64,000 nucleotides of DNA, from the NCBI RefSeq assembly GCF_017639855.1, contig NZ_CP072115.1, positions 868,001-932,000 on the forward strand, in the 5' to 3' direction. This stretch comes from Streptococcus sp. zg-86. Lineage in GTDB: Bacteria > Bacillota > Bacilli > Lactobacillales > Streptococcaceae. Made by a program: the position numbers and the translations under genes. Positions 8,551 to 16,772 of the stretch are shown piece by piece. The first letter of the stretch is position 1. Every line of letters starts with the position of its first letter. The notes beneath the pieces were generated by a model. The model was not told the DNA's origin and ran no database searches. It saw nothing but the letters and a program-made list of their open reading frames with translations.

Positions 8551-8826
8551 TTGACAAAAAAAGGCGAAAAATGTATAATGCAAGATAAGAAAACCTTTAA
8601 TTGAGTCCAGAGAGGCAAAAAAGGCGAATACAGATAGTAAGAACCTATATTCACAGCTCAGCAGTTCTATTTAGAGCTTATGAATACAGGTTCTAAGAGA
8701 CGAGCGATTTTAGGCAGGTAGCGCGCATGATTCACAAAGATGTGAGAAGGAGGGGGCTACTAGAGTTGGAATTGCAAAGGCTCATTCTTTTCGTGTAACC
8801 TTGCCTCGTGGCAAGGTTATTTTTTG
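8551..8826 (+). promoter_or_regulatory. pyrK promoter and PyrR attenuator leader carrying a repeat insertion
   Basis: TTGACA (8551-8556), a 17-nt spacer and TATAAT (8574-8579) form a consensus promoter. The leader holds the PyrR-binding loop GTCCAGAGAGGC (8604-8615), closed by CCTTT and AAAAAGG. A terminator (AACCTTGCC/GGCAAGGTT, 8797-8818, then T-run) precedes the pyrK Shine-Dalgarno. High UMP with PyrR should favour termination. About 180 nt separate loop and terminator, against about 45 nt in the pyrF leader; the excess includes the inverted-repeat element at 8638-8697. Confidence 0.85.
8638..8697. repeat. small inverted-repeat element, short copy (in the pyrK leader)
   Basis: The ends AAGAACCTATATTCA and TGAATACAGGTTCTTA-like (TGAATACAGGTTCTAA here) form terminal inverted repeats matching the longer element at 23618-23783. 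The interior (CTCAGCAGTTCTATTTAGAG) matches the left interior of that copy, so this is a roughly 60-bp internal-deletion form. Confidence 0.65.
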
Positions 8827-8837
8827 TAGGAGGAAGT

Positions 8838-9611
8838 ATGATTCTAAAAGAGATGATGACCGTTGTTCGTCAAGATTGCTTGGCCCCGAAAATATTTTCT
8901 CTCATTCTAAAAGGAGAAATGGTGAGAGAGATGAAGCCTGGTCAATTTCTTCATTTGCGGGTACCAGATCAGGCCATGCTTCTCCGACGTCCCATTTCGA
9001 TTTCAGAAATTGATGTTGATCGGCAAGAAGCCCGTTTGATTTATCGGGTGGAAGGTCAGGGCACCGCTGTTTTTTCTCAGATGCAGGCAGGCGATGAGAT
9101 TGATGTCATGGGGCCACTTGGAAATGGCTTTTCTCTTGATCATCTAGAATCAGGCCAAACCATTCTCGTTATCGGAGGTGGCATTGGTGTTCCTCCCTTG
9201 GTGGAACTTGCCAAACAAGCTCATCAAAGAGGAGTCAAGGTGGTTTCTGTAATTGGGTTTGCTGATCGTCAGGCGGTCATTTTAGAAGAGGAATTGCAAC
9301 GCTACGGTCAAGTATTTGTCACGACGGATAATGGTAGCTATGGTCAAAAAGGCTATGTTTCGACAATCGTTGATGACTTGTCCCAAGCGTTTGATGCAGT
9401 TTATGCCTGCGGAGCGCCGGCTATGATGACCTATGTGGACCAGCGTTTTGAAGATCATCCGCATGCCTATCTCTCTCTTGAGGCTCGTATGGCCTGTGGA
9501 ATGGGAGCTTGCTACGCCTGTGTAGTTCGTCCTAAAGGTGGCAAGGAACATGAAAATAAGCGTGTCTGTAAGGAAGGTCCCGTCTTTCCAACAGGTAGTC
9601 TTGTATTGTGA
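8838..9611 (+). CDS. pyrK: dihydroorotate dehydrogenase electron-transfer subunit PyrK
   Basis: PyrK is the FAD and [2Fe-2S] subunit of class 1B dihydroorotate dehydrogenase; it passes electrons from dihydroorotate, via PyrDB, to NAD+. The FAD-binding motif RRPISI lies near residue 50 and an NAD-binding glycine stretch (VIGGGIGVPPL) near 111-121. A C-terminal iron-sulfur motif runs from CGMGACYAC to VCKEGP, giving the four expected cysteines. The frame opens 10 codons earlier, but ATG 8838 directly follows AGGAGGA, so I start there (257 residues). It overlaps the region just before pyrDB and both follow a PyrR attenuator. Confidence 0.95.
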   Translation: MILKEMMTVVRQDCLAPKIFSLILKGEMVREMKPGQFLHLRVPDQAMLLRRPISISEIDVDRQEARLIYRVEGQGTAVFSQMQAGDEIDVMGPLGNGFSLDHLESGQTILVIGGGIGVPPLVELAKQAHQRGVKVVSVIGFADRQAVILEEELQRYGQVFVTTDNGSYGQKGYVSTIVDDLSQAFDAVYACGAPAMMTYVDQRFEDHPHAYLSLEARMACGMGACYACVVRPKGGKEHENKRVCKEGPVFPTGSLVL

Positions 9612-9625
9612 GAAAGGAGCATGAG

Positions 9626-10576
9626 ATGACAGAAAATCGTTTGAAAATCTCCCTACCAGGACTTGACTTGAAAAATCCGATTATCCCAGCTTCAGGCTGT
9701 TTTGGTTTCGGTCAGGAATACGCAGACTATTTTGATTTGAATCGCCTTGGCTCCATTATGATTAAGGCGACGACCCAAGCACCTCGCTATGGCAATCCAA
9801 CGCCACGAGTGGCTGAAACCCCGTCTGGGATGCTCAATGCCATTGGTCTACAAAATCCCGGTGTCGATGCAGTTCTTGCAGAGAAATTACCCTGGCTGGC
9901 ACAGCATTTTCCAGATCTTCCCATTATCGCAAATGTCGCCGGCTTCTCCAATGAAGAATATGCCTATGTGGCTGGAAAAATTTCCCAAGCTAAGAATGTA
10001 AAAGCAATCGAACTAAATATTTCCTGTCCCAATGTAGATCACGGCAATCATGGTCTCTTGATTGGTCAGGTGCCAGAATTAGCCTATGAAGCGGTGAAAG
10101 CTGCGGTGGCAACCTCCAGCGTGCCTGTCTATGTCAAATTGACTCCTAGTGTGGCAGATATTAGCTTACTGGCAAAAGCAGCAGAAGATGCAGGAGCAAG
10201 TGGCTTGACCATGATTAACACCCTAGTGGGGATGCGGTTTAATCTAAAAACTCGCAAGCCAATTATTGCCAATGGGACAGGCGGTATGTCAGGCCCTGCG
10301 GTCTTTCCTGTTGCACTAAAGCTGATTCGTCAAGTGGCTCAAGTAACGGATCTTCCTATTATTGGCATGGGCGGGATTGATTCTGCTGAAAAAGCGATTG
10401 AGATGATGATTGCGGGCGCTTCAGCCATTGGTGTTGGGACAGCCAATTTTACTGATCCCTTTGCTTGTCCAAGCATTATCGAGGATTTGCCAAGGGAAAT
10501 GGACAAATATGGTATCACAAGCTTGGAAGACTTGCGCCGTGACATTCGTCAGGAATTGCGTTCTTCGTTAGGATAG
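9626..10576 (+). CDS. pyrDB: dihydroorotate dehydrogenase (NAD+), catalytic subunit PyrDB
   Basis: This enzyme oxidises dihydroorotate to orotate, the fourth step of UMP synthesis, using FMN and the partner PyrK. The 316-residue protein shows LKNPIIPASGCFGFG near the start, the FMN and substrate loop NISCPNVDHGNH around 128-139 with the class 1B active-site Cys, VYVKLTPSV near 165, and the glycine-rich phosphate site GMGGID and GVGTANF. ATG 9626 is preceded by AAAGGAG at normal spacing; an upstream in-frame GTG at 9608 is less likely. It starts 14 bp after pyrK. A separate promoter follows it for pyrF. Confidence 0.95.
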   Translation: MTENRLKISLPGLDLKNPIIPASGCFGFGQEYADYFDLNRLGSIMIKATTQAPRYGNPTPRVAETPSGMLNAIGLQNPGVDAVLAEKLPWLAQHFPDLPIIANVAGFSNEEYAYVAGKISQAKNVKAIELNISCPNVDHGNHGLLIGQVPELAYEAVKAAVATSSVPVYVKLTPSVADISLLAKAAEDAGASGLTMINTLVGMRFNLKTRKPIIANGTGGMSGPAVFPVALKLIRQVAQVTDLPIIGMGGIDSAEKAIEMMIAGASAIGVGTANFTDPFACPSIIEDLPREMDKYGITSLEDLRRDIRQELRSSLG

Positions 10577-10579
10577 CGG

Positions 10580-10746
10580 TTGACAATCGCCAGATGAATT
10601 AGTACAATGTGTGTAGTAGAATGCAAACAGTAAACATCCGATAAAACCCTTTAACTCAGTCCAGAGAGGCTAGAAAGGTATTCATGGAAAACTAGGGTCT
10701 ACCCTTCTTTTCGTGCAACCTTGTCTCATCTGGCAAGGTTCTTTTT
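10580..10746 (+). promoter_or_regulatory. pyrF promoter and PyrR attenuator leader
   Basis: TTGACA (10580-10585), a 17-nt spacer and TACAAT (10603-10608) form the promoter. The PyrR loop GTCCAGAGAGGCT is at 10659-10671 within a CCTTT/AAAGG stem. The terminator AACCTTG (10717-10723)/CAAGGTT (10734-10740) is followed by CTTTTT and then the pyrF ribosome site. This is the compact, canonical form of the leader. Confidence 0.87.
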
Positions 10747-10762
10747 GTAGAGAGGAAAGAAT

Positions 10763-11458
10763 ATGAGAGAAAAACGTCCCGTGATTGCTCTTGATTTTCC
10801 AGCTTTTGATCAGGTCAAAGCCTTTTTAGCCCTTTTTCCCAGTGATGAAAGTCTGTATGTCAAGGTCGGCATGGAATTATATTATGCGGCTGGTCCAGAA
10901 ATAATCCGTTATATCAAGAATTTGGGGCATAGCATTTTCCTAGATTTGAAACTGCATGATATCCCAAATACCGTCGAATCAGCTATGCGGGTTCTAGCAG
11001 ATTTGGAAGTTGATATGACAAATGTGCATGCGGCTGGTGGTGTCGAAATGATGAAAGCAGCTAAGCGTGGCTTGGGGGAATCAGCCATTTTGATAGCGGT
11101 GACCCAGTTGACTTCGACTTCTGAAGAGCAGATGCAAGCAGACCAAAATATCCAAAGCAGTTTACAAGAATCAGTCTTACATTATGCTCAAAAGACCTAT
11201 GAAGCTGGTCTAGACGGTGTGGTATGTTCGGCTCAGGAAGCGGCAGCTATCAAGCAAGTGACCTCTGAAGACTTTGTTTGTTTGACCCCAGGAATTCGTC
11301 CGAAGGGTGCAGCAGTCGGAGACCAAAAGCGAGTAGTCAGTCCAGCAGATGCCTATCGGATTGGGAGTGACTATATCGTTGTCGGTCGTCCGATTACGCA
11401 GGCAATAGACCCTGTTCAAGCCTACCGCACTATTTATAAAGAATGGAATCAACTATAG
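10763..11458 (+). CDS. pyrF: orotidine 5'-phosphate decarboxylase PyrF
   Basis: PyrF converts OMP to UMP, the last step of the pathway. The 231-residue protein has VIALDFP at residues 7-13, the catalytic signature DLKLHDIPNTV near residues 59-69 (Asp-Lys-His-Asp network) and the phosphate-binding TPGIRPKG and IVVGRPIT motifs near the C-terminus. GAGAGGAAAG precedes the ATG. It is followed after 24-27 bp by pyrE, so the two final enzymes are co-transcribed behind one PyrR attenuator. Confidence 0.96.
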   Translation: MREKRPVIALDFPAFDQVKAFLALFPSDESLYVKVGMELYYAAGPEIIRYIKNLGHSIFLDLKLHDIPNTVESAMRVLADLEVDMTNVHAAGGVEMMKAAKRGLGESAILIAVTQLTSTSEEQMQADQNIQSSLQESVLHYAQKTYEAGLDGVVCSAQEAAAIKQVTSEDFVCLTPGIRPKGAAVGDQKRVVSPADAYRIGSDYIVVGRPITQAIDPVQAYRTIYKEWNQL

Positions 11459-11485
11459 AATACAGGAATCAAAAAGGAGTACATG

Positions 11486-12115
11486 ATGACATTATCAAGA
11501 GAAATTGCAGCACACTTGCTCGATATTAAGGCCGTATATTTGCAACCAGAAGAACCATTTACTTGGGCATCTGGCATTAAATCACCGATTTACACAGACA
11601 ATCGGATTACCCTTTCTTATCCAGATACTCGTAGCTTGATTGAAAATGGTTTTGTTGAAAAAATCAAAGAAGAATTTCCTGAAGTAGAAGTGATTGCAGG
11701 AACTGCAACTGCAGGAATTCCTCATGGAGCGATTATTGCAGACCGAATGAACTTGCCATTTGCTTATATTCGTAGCAAACCAAAAGACCACGGAGCAGGC
11801 AATCAGGTAGAAGGTCGCATCGTGAAAGGGCAAAAGATGGTCGTGATTGAAGACCTGATTTCGACTGGCGGTTCTGTACTTGATGCAGTAGCAGCAGCAG
11901 AGCGTGAGGGTGCAGATGTCTTAGGTGTGGTCGCTATTTTCACCTATGAATTGCCAAAGGCGGATGCTAATTTTGAGCAAGCAGGTGTGAAATTGGTGAC
12001 CTTATCGAACTATACTGAGCTGATCAAGGTAGCCAAGGTACAGGGGTACATCAATGCGGACGGTTTGACCTTGCTGAAGAAATTTAAGGAAAACCAAGAA
12101 ACGTGGCAGGATTAG
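11486..12115 (+). CDS. pyrE: orotate phosphoribosyltransferase PyrE
   Basis: PyrE joins orotate and PRPP to give OMP. The protein is 209 residues from the second of two adjacent ATGs (11483 or 11486); the second starts MTLSREIA, the usual streptococcal form. Family marks are FTWASGIKSPIYTDNR near residues 22-37 and the PRPP-binding loop VVIEDLISTGGSV near 118-130. AAAAAGGAG lies upstream. It closes the pyrF-pyrE unit, ending in a strong terminator. Confidence 0.95.
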   Translation: MTLSREIAAHLLDIKAVYLQPEEPFTWASGIKSPIYTDNRITLSYPDTRSLIENGFVEKIKEEFPEVEVIAGTATAGIPHGAIIADRMNLPFAYIRSKPKDHGAGNQVEGRIVKGQKMVVIEDLISTGGSVLDAVAAAEREGADVLGVVAIFTYELPKADANFEQAGVKLVTLSNYTELIKVAKVQGYINADGLTLLKKFKENQETWQD

Positions 12116-12133
12116 TTTTGTTTTTAAACATTG

Positions 12134-12164
12134 TGGAGCTGGACAGTTTATCAGCTCCCTTTTT
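12134..12164 (+). terminator. intrinsic terminator after pyrE
   Basis: GGAGCTG and CAGCTCC pair around a short loop and are followed by CTTTTTG, a standard Rho-independent terminator. Confidence 0.85.
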
Positions 12165-12207
12165 GTAACAATAGAAATCTTTTATCGAAAATGCTATAAT
12201 GAGCAGT

Positions 12208-13695
12208 ATGTATCAGTTATTTTTTAAGTGTCTGCAAAAAATAATGTGGCTTCTGCTTCTGTTTTGGCTAGCGGTTGTGGTCAAGCATTTACTAGCTCTG
12301 CCTTGGATTGGGATTGGTCTTACTGTCATTATTGGCCTTCTCTATCTTGTCAAAAAAGAGCTGCTGGGTAGGGCTTATGCCTATGCCATGTGTCATAAAA
12401 AAGTCTTGTTGACCCTTGCGCTGCTGTTTCAAATTGCGGTAGTGTTATCTGCCAATCTGCTGGTCAGGCGAGATGCTGCGGTAGTCATCACAGGGGCTTT
12501 ACATCTGATAGAAGAGCAATCAATCTCCAATTATCTGACACGGAATCCTAATAATCTGGCCCTGTTTTTATATGCCAGAGGACTTTATCATCTGTTTGGA
12601 CAGGCTACTATTTGGCTACTCCAAGTTTTAGGAATCCTTTATATGAACGGGACGGCTTATATTCTGTACCGAGTTGGTCGTGATTTCTCTAGTCAGCGAG
12701 TTGCAGATATGGTCTTTAGTCTCTACCTAGTCTTGCTTGGCTTTTCGCCCTATGTCATTCAAACCTATACAGATATTACATCCCTTCCATTTTTGGCAGC
12801 TCAGCTCTACCTAATGGTAGCGCTGTTAAAAGAGGAGGAGAAAGGTACTCAACGCTTGTGTTTGTTGGGCTTGGTGACTGCGCTTGCGAGCGTTCTTCGT
12901 CCTACTGCCTTGGTGATTGTGATTGCCTTTGGTATGGTCTTGTTTTTGAAAGGAAACTGGCAACGGTTTATCCATGCGATGGCTGTCTTGGGTTGTAGTT
13001 TTGGGCTAATCTTTGGCAGCTTGAGCTATGGAATGAATCAGCAGAAAGAAGTAAAGATTGTCCATGATGAAACCTTGGCAAAGGGACTGACAACCTTTAT
13101 CAATCTAGGTTTAACCTACTCTGGGACGGACCAAGAAGATATGAAAAAAGGCTTATTGCAGTATATTGCTCCAGAACGCAGAAGCAACTACAATAATGGC
13201 ATGTTTGCCCAAGCAAATGAACTCAAAGAAATCAAACGTCGCCTCCATGCCTATACCCCTATTTCTTTCATAGGTCATTTAGGTTACAAGCTGGAAAACA
13301 CCCTGTATGACGGCGCCTTGAATTGGTTGTATACCAAGCCTGAAGATGAGAAAACGCCCTTGATTTCACCACTCTATATCTATACAAAAGACAATGCGGT
13401 TGCAGAAGTTATTCGTCAGTCAGTCATTGAGTATGACGGGAAGTATTATGCTGCTTACAAAGCGATAAAACAAGTTGTTTGGGTCGTGACCGTTATTGGC
13501 TTATTTGGGGTGGTGTGGCGCTATCGGTCAGATGATGCCATGAATTTTTTAAGTTTGAGTCTTTTTGGTGGTATGTTATTTCTCATGATATTCGAGGGCG
13601 GAAAGACACGGTATTTATTACAGTTTTTCCCACAGATTGTATTGCTATCAAGCCTTGGCTTAACAAGGATGTTTCAAAAGGAAAGGAAAATATGA
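12208..13695 (+). CDS. multi-pass membrane glycosyltransferase-like protein (GT-C fold, GT39-like)
   Basis: This is a polytopic membrane protein of about 495 residues (498 if ATG 12199 is used). It has about ten hydrophobic segments, a large outward loop around residues 280-410 and a short basic C-terminus. The layout resembles PMT/GT39 or YfhO-like enzymes that take a sugar from a polyprenyl-phosphate donor and transfer it outside the membrane. I see no diagnostic catalytic motif, so this is inferred from topology and from its partner: the next gene overlaps it by 4 bp and encodes a GtrB/CsbB-type transferase that would make the lipid-linked sugar. TATAAT at 12195-12200 stands 7 nt before ATG 12208 with no Shine-Dalgarno, so the mRNA may be leaderless. 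Confidence 0.65.
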   Translation: MYQLFFKCLQKIMWLLLLFWLAVVVKHLLALPWIGIGLTVIIGLLYLVKKELLGRAYAYAMCHKKVLLTLALLFQIAVVLSANLLVRRDAAVVITGALHLIEEQSISNYLTRNPNNLALFLYARGLYHLFGQATIWLLQVLGILYMNGTAYILYRVGRDFSSQRVADMVFSLYLVLLGFSPYVIQTYTDITSLPFLAAQLYLMVALLKEEEKGTQRLCLLGLVTALASVLRPTALVIVIAFGMVLFLKGNWQRFIHAMAVLGCSFGLIFGSLSYGMNQQKEVKIVHDETLAKGLTTFINLGLTYSGTDQEDMKKGLLQYIAPERRSNYNNGMFAQANELKEIKRRLHAYTPISFIGHLGYKLENTLYDGALNWLYTKPEDEKTPLISPLYIYTKDNAVAEVIRQSVIEYDGKYYAAYKAIKQVVWVVTVIGLFGVVWRYRSDDAMNFLSLSLFGGMLFLMIFEGGKTRYLLQFFPQIVLLSSLGLTRMFQKERKI

Positions 13696-14627
13696 TTTCA
13701 GTCATTGTTCCCTGCTTCAATGAAGAAGAAGCAATTCCGATTTTTTATCAGGAAATGGAGAGAATCCGACAGCAAATGGCGGAAGATTTTGAGTACCTTT
13801 TTATCAATGATGGTTCTACAGATCAGACCTTAGAGGTGTTGCGTGATTTGGCCAGTCAAGATATGGCAGTTCAATACCTTTCTTTTTCAAGAAATTTTGG
13901 CAAGGAAGCGGCACTTTATGCAGGTCTCAAAGAAGCAAGGGGAGATTTGGTCACGGTTATGGATGTAGACTTGCAAGATCCGCCAGAATTACTGATTGAA
14001 ATGAAGGCTATGCTAGACATCAATGCTGATTTGGATTGTGTTGGAACACGCCGTGTGACCCGTGCTGGTGAACCTCCAATTCGTAGCGTATTTGCGACTC
14101 TATTCTACAAAATAATGAACAAAATCAGCCAGGTAGAAGTAGTGGACGGAGCCCGTGATTTTCGTTTGATGCGCCGTCACATGGTAGATGGAATCTTAGA
14201 GGTATCCGAGTACAATCGCTTTTCAAAAGGAATTTTTGCCTGGGTTGGTTTTGAAACGAAGTATCTGCCCTATGAAAATGTCGAACGTGTAGCTGGTGAA
14301 ACCAGTTGGTCTTTCTGGAAACTCTTGTCTTACTCGATTGAGGGGATTATCAATTTCTCAGAAGTTCCACTCAATATCGCTTCTTATTTGGGATTTTTGA
14401 CCTTTCTCTTTTCTCTTTTGATGATGGTAGTGATTGTCGTTAAAACCTTGGTATTCGGCGATCCGACTATCGGTTGGCCGTCAACAATTTGTATCATTTT
14501 ATTTTTAGGTGGTTTGCAGCTAATGACCATTGGAATTTTAGGGAAATATGTCTCAAAGGTCTTTCTAGAAACCAAGAAACGTCCGATTTATTTAGTCAAA
14601 GAAAGAAGCAAGAAAAAGGAAGTGTGA
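13692..14627 (+). CDS. polyprenyl-phosphate glycosyltransferase, GT2 (GtrB/CsbB-like)
   Basis: This 311-residue family 2 glycosyltransferase should move a sugar from a nucleotide donor to undecaprenyl phosphate on the inner membrane face. The GT-A domain shows VIVPCFNEEEAI (residues 4-15), FINDGSTDQTLEVL (about 37-50), the metal-binding region DVDLQDPPELL (about 94-104) and the GtrB-type block FRLMRRHMVDGI. Two C-terminal membrane helices lie at about 230-255 and 265-290. It overlaps the preceding membrane enzyme (ATGA junction). Such pairs decorate teichoic acids, glycans or membrane lipids; the acceptor is not evident, and no small GtrA-like flippase gene is next to them. Confidence 0.85.
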   Translation: MISVIVPCFNEEEAIPIFYQEMERIRQQMAEDFEYLFINDGSTDQTLEVLRDLASQDMAVQYLSFSRNFGKEAALYAGLKEARGDLVTVMDVDLQDPPELLIEMKAMLDINADLDCVGTRRVTRAGEPPIRSVFATLFYKIMNKISQVEVVDGARDFRLMRRHMVDGILEVSEYNRFSKGIFAWVGFETKYLPYENVERVAGETSWSFWKLLSYSIEGIINFSEVPLNIASYLGFLTFLFSLLMMVVIVVKTLVFGDPTIGWPSTICIILFLGGLQLMTIGILGKYVSKVFLETKKRPIYLVKERSKKKEV

Positions 14628-14640
14628 GAAAGGAGAAATG

Positions 14641-15636
14641 ATGAGTGAAAAATCATTAAAGTGGGCAACGCTGGGAACAGGTGTGATTGCGCATGAACTT
14701 GCTCAAGCGTTGCAAGGATTGGGTGGAAATCTTTATTCTGTCGCCAATCGTACCTATGAAAAAGGATTAGCCTTTGCAGACCAATATGGCATACAAAAAG
14801 TCTACCGTGAGATTGATGAAGTTTTTGCAGATGACGAAGTGGATATTATCTATATTTCAACACCTCATAATACGCATATCAACTTTCTGCGCAAGGCTTT
14901 AGCAGCAGGGAAGCACGTTTTATGTGAAAAATCTATTACCTTAAATAGTGCTGAATTGGAAGAAGCGATTCAGCTTGCAGAAGAAAAGGGGCTTGTATTA
15001 GCCGAGGCAATGACCATTTACCACATGCCCATTTATCGCCAGTTGAAAGATGTGGTGGATTCAGGGAAACTTGGTCCACTCAAAATGATTCAGATGAATT
15101 TTGGTAGCTACAAAGATTATGACATGACCAATCGGTTTTTCAATCGAGAACTAGCAGGTGGAGCCTTATTAGACATCGGTGTCTATGCCCTATCATTTGT
15201 GAGATGGTTTATGTCTTCTTGTCCTCAGAATATCCTTTCTCAAGTACAATTTGCTCCGACAGGTGTTGATGAACAGGTAGGAATCTTGTTGACCAATCAA
15301 GAAGGGGAAATGGCAACCATTAGCTTGAGTCTTCATGCTAAACAGCCAAAAAGGGGAATGCTAGCTTATGACAAGGCCTATATTGAACTCTATGAATATC
15401 CAAGAGGTCAAAAAGCAGTCATCACCTATACAGAAGATGGCCATCAGGAAGTGATTGAAACAGGGGATACAAAAGATGCCCTTCGTTATGAAGTTCTTGA
15501 TATGGAGCGAGCGGTAGCAGGCAATGATAATCAGATGTATCTAGCTTATAGTCGTGATGTTATGGAGATGATGACAAAGTTACGTAGCGACTGGGGCTTA
15601 ACCTACCCAGAAGAAGAGGAAGAAAGAGGCAGTTAA
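14641..15636 (+). CDS. Gfo/Idh/MocA-family oxidoreductase
   Basis: This is a 331-residue NAD(P)-dependent oxidoreductase acting probably on a sugar or polyol. The Rossmann domain carries LGTGVIAHELAQAL at about residues 11-24 and VDIIYISTPHNTHI around 75-88. The family EK motif occurs in GKHVLCEKSIT near residue 100, and the substrate domain contains GGALLDIGVYAL. I start at the second of two ATGs because it is 5 nt from AAAGGAG; the first is only 2 nt away. It follows the glycosyltransferase pair by 13 bp and overlaps ung by 1 nt, so the run 12208-16289 may be one transcript. The substrate is unknown. Confidence 0.87.
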   Translation: MSEKSLKWATLGTGVIAHELAQALQGLGGNLYSVANRTYEKGLAFADQYGIQKVYREIDEVFADDEVDIIYISTPHNTHINFLRKALAAGKHVLCEKSITLNSAELEEAIQLAEEKGLVLAEAMTIYHMPIYRQLKDVVDSGKLGPLKMIQMNFGSYKDYDMTNRFFNRELAGGALLDIGVYALSFVRWFMSSCPQNILSQVQFAPTGVDEQVGILLTNQEGEMATISLSLHAKQPKRGMLAYDKAYIELYEYPRGQKAVITYTEDGHQEVIETGDTKDALRYEVLDMERAVAGNDNQMYLAYSRDVMEMMTKLRSDWGLTYPEEEEERGS

Positions 15637-16289
15637 TGGAACATTCGGCCTGGCATGATTTAATTAAACAGCAACTCCCTAAAGGCTATTTTGGAAAAAT
15701 CAATCACTTTTTGGATTCTGTCTACGGACAAGGAGTAGTGTATCCACCGAGGGAAAAAGTCTTTAATGCTATTCAGACAACAGCCTTAGAAGATGTAAAA
15801 GTGGTTATCTTGGGGCAAGATCCCTATCATGGTCCTAAGCAGGCACAGGGCTTGAGCTTTTCTGTACCCAATGATTTACCTGCCCCTCCGTCTTTGCAAA
15901 ATATCTTAAAAGAACTGGCAGATGATGTGGGTGAAAAAATTCAGCACGATTTAACACCCTGGGCAGAACAAGGTGTCTTGCTGCTCAATGCTAGTTTGAC
16001 GGTTCCTGCTGGACAGGCCAATGGCCATGCTGGACAAATTTGGGAGTCGTTTACGGATGCCATTATCAAGGTGGTCAATCAAAAAGAAAGCCCAGTTGTC
16101 TTTATTCTTTGGGGATCTTATGCCCGTAAGAAAAAATCTTTAGTGACCAATCCTCAGCATTTTGTTATTGAATCAGCTCATCCCAGTCCCTTGTCTGCTT
16201 ATCGTGGCTTTTTTGGCAGCAAGCCCTTTTCACGAACCAATCACTTTTTAGAAAACAAGGGACTAACGCCAATTAACTGGCTTTTGTAG
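15636..16289 (+). CDS. ung: uracil-DNA glycosylase
   Basis: Ung removes uracil from DNA to begin base-excision repair. The 217-residue protein has the catalytic water-activating motif GQDPYHG near residues 62-68 and the minor-groove loop HPSPLSAYRGFFGS near 186-199. Its ATG overlaps the stop of the preceding gene (TAATG), so translation is coupled. The order ung, MutT-like hydrolase, pyrC is the streptococcal arrangement. Confidence 0.96.
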   Translation: MEHSAWHDLIKQQLPKGYFGKINHFLDSVYGQGVVYPPREKVFNAIQTTALEDVKVVILGQDPYHGPKQAQGLSFSVPNDLPAPPSLQNILKELADDVGEKIQHDLTPWAEQGVLLLNASLTVPAGQANGHAGQIWESFTDAIIKVVNQKESPVVFILWGSYARKKKSLVTNPQHFVIESAHPSPLSAYRGFFGSKPFSRTNHFLENKGLTPINWLL

Positions 16290-16297
16290 GAGGAAAG

Positions 16298-16762
16298 ATG
16301 GTAAAATTAGCGACAATTTGTTATCTCGACAACGGAAAAGAATTGCTCATGTTGCACCGCAACAAAAAAGAAAATGATGTCCATGCCGGCAAATGGATTG
16401 GCGTTGGGGGTAAGTTAGAAGCGGGCGAAACTCCGCAGGAATGCGCTGTGAGAGAAATTTTTGAAGAAACAGGTTTGCATGCAAAGCCCGTCTTAAAGGG
16501 GATTATTACCTTTCCAGAATTTACGCCAGACCATGATTGGTATACCTATGTCTTTAAGGCAACAGAGTTTGAGGGTGAGTTGAGGGATTGTGACGAAGGA
16601 ACGCTTGAATGGGTCCCTTACGAGGAAGTGTTAGATAAACCGACCTGGGAGGGTGATCACACCTTTGTTTCTTGGTTACTGGATGACAAACAATTCTTTT
16701 CTGCTAAATTTAGCTACAAGGGTGATGAACTGGTAGACAGTCAGGTAGATTTTTATGAATAA
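16298..16762 (+). CDS. mutX: Nudix hydrolase, MutT/MutX-like (8-oxo-dGTP diphosphatase)
   Basis: This 154-residue Nudix protein probably hydrolyses oxidised dGTP to prevent mutation. The Nudix box runs from GGKLEAGETPQECAV to REIFEETGL (about residues 36-60), matching GX5EX7REUXEEXGU. AGGAGG lies before the ATG, 8 bp after ung, and its end lies just before pyrC. Placing it beside ung gives a small DNA-repair pair. Other Nudix substrates cannot be excluded. Confidence 0.88.
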   Translation: MVKLATICYLDNGKELLMLHRNKKENDVHAGKWIGVGGKLEAGETPQECAVREIFEETGLHAKPVLKGIITFPEFTPDHDWYTYVFKATEFEGELRDCDEGTLEWVPYEEVLDKPTWEGDHTFVSWLLDDKQFFSAKFSYKGDELVDSQVDFYE

Positions 16763-16772
16763 AGGAGTAGAC

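Noticed and set aside
8532..8654. Longer start for the LysR regulator at 8654
   Set aside because: The extra 41 residues are unlike the family and run into the pyrK promoter; MRIQQLHYI is the normal start.
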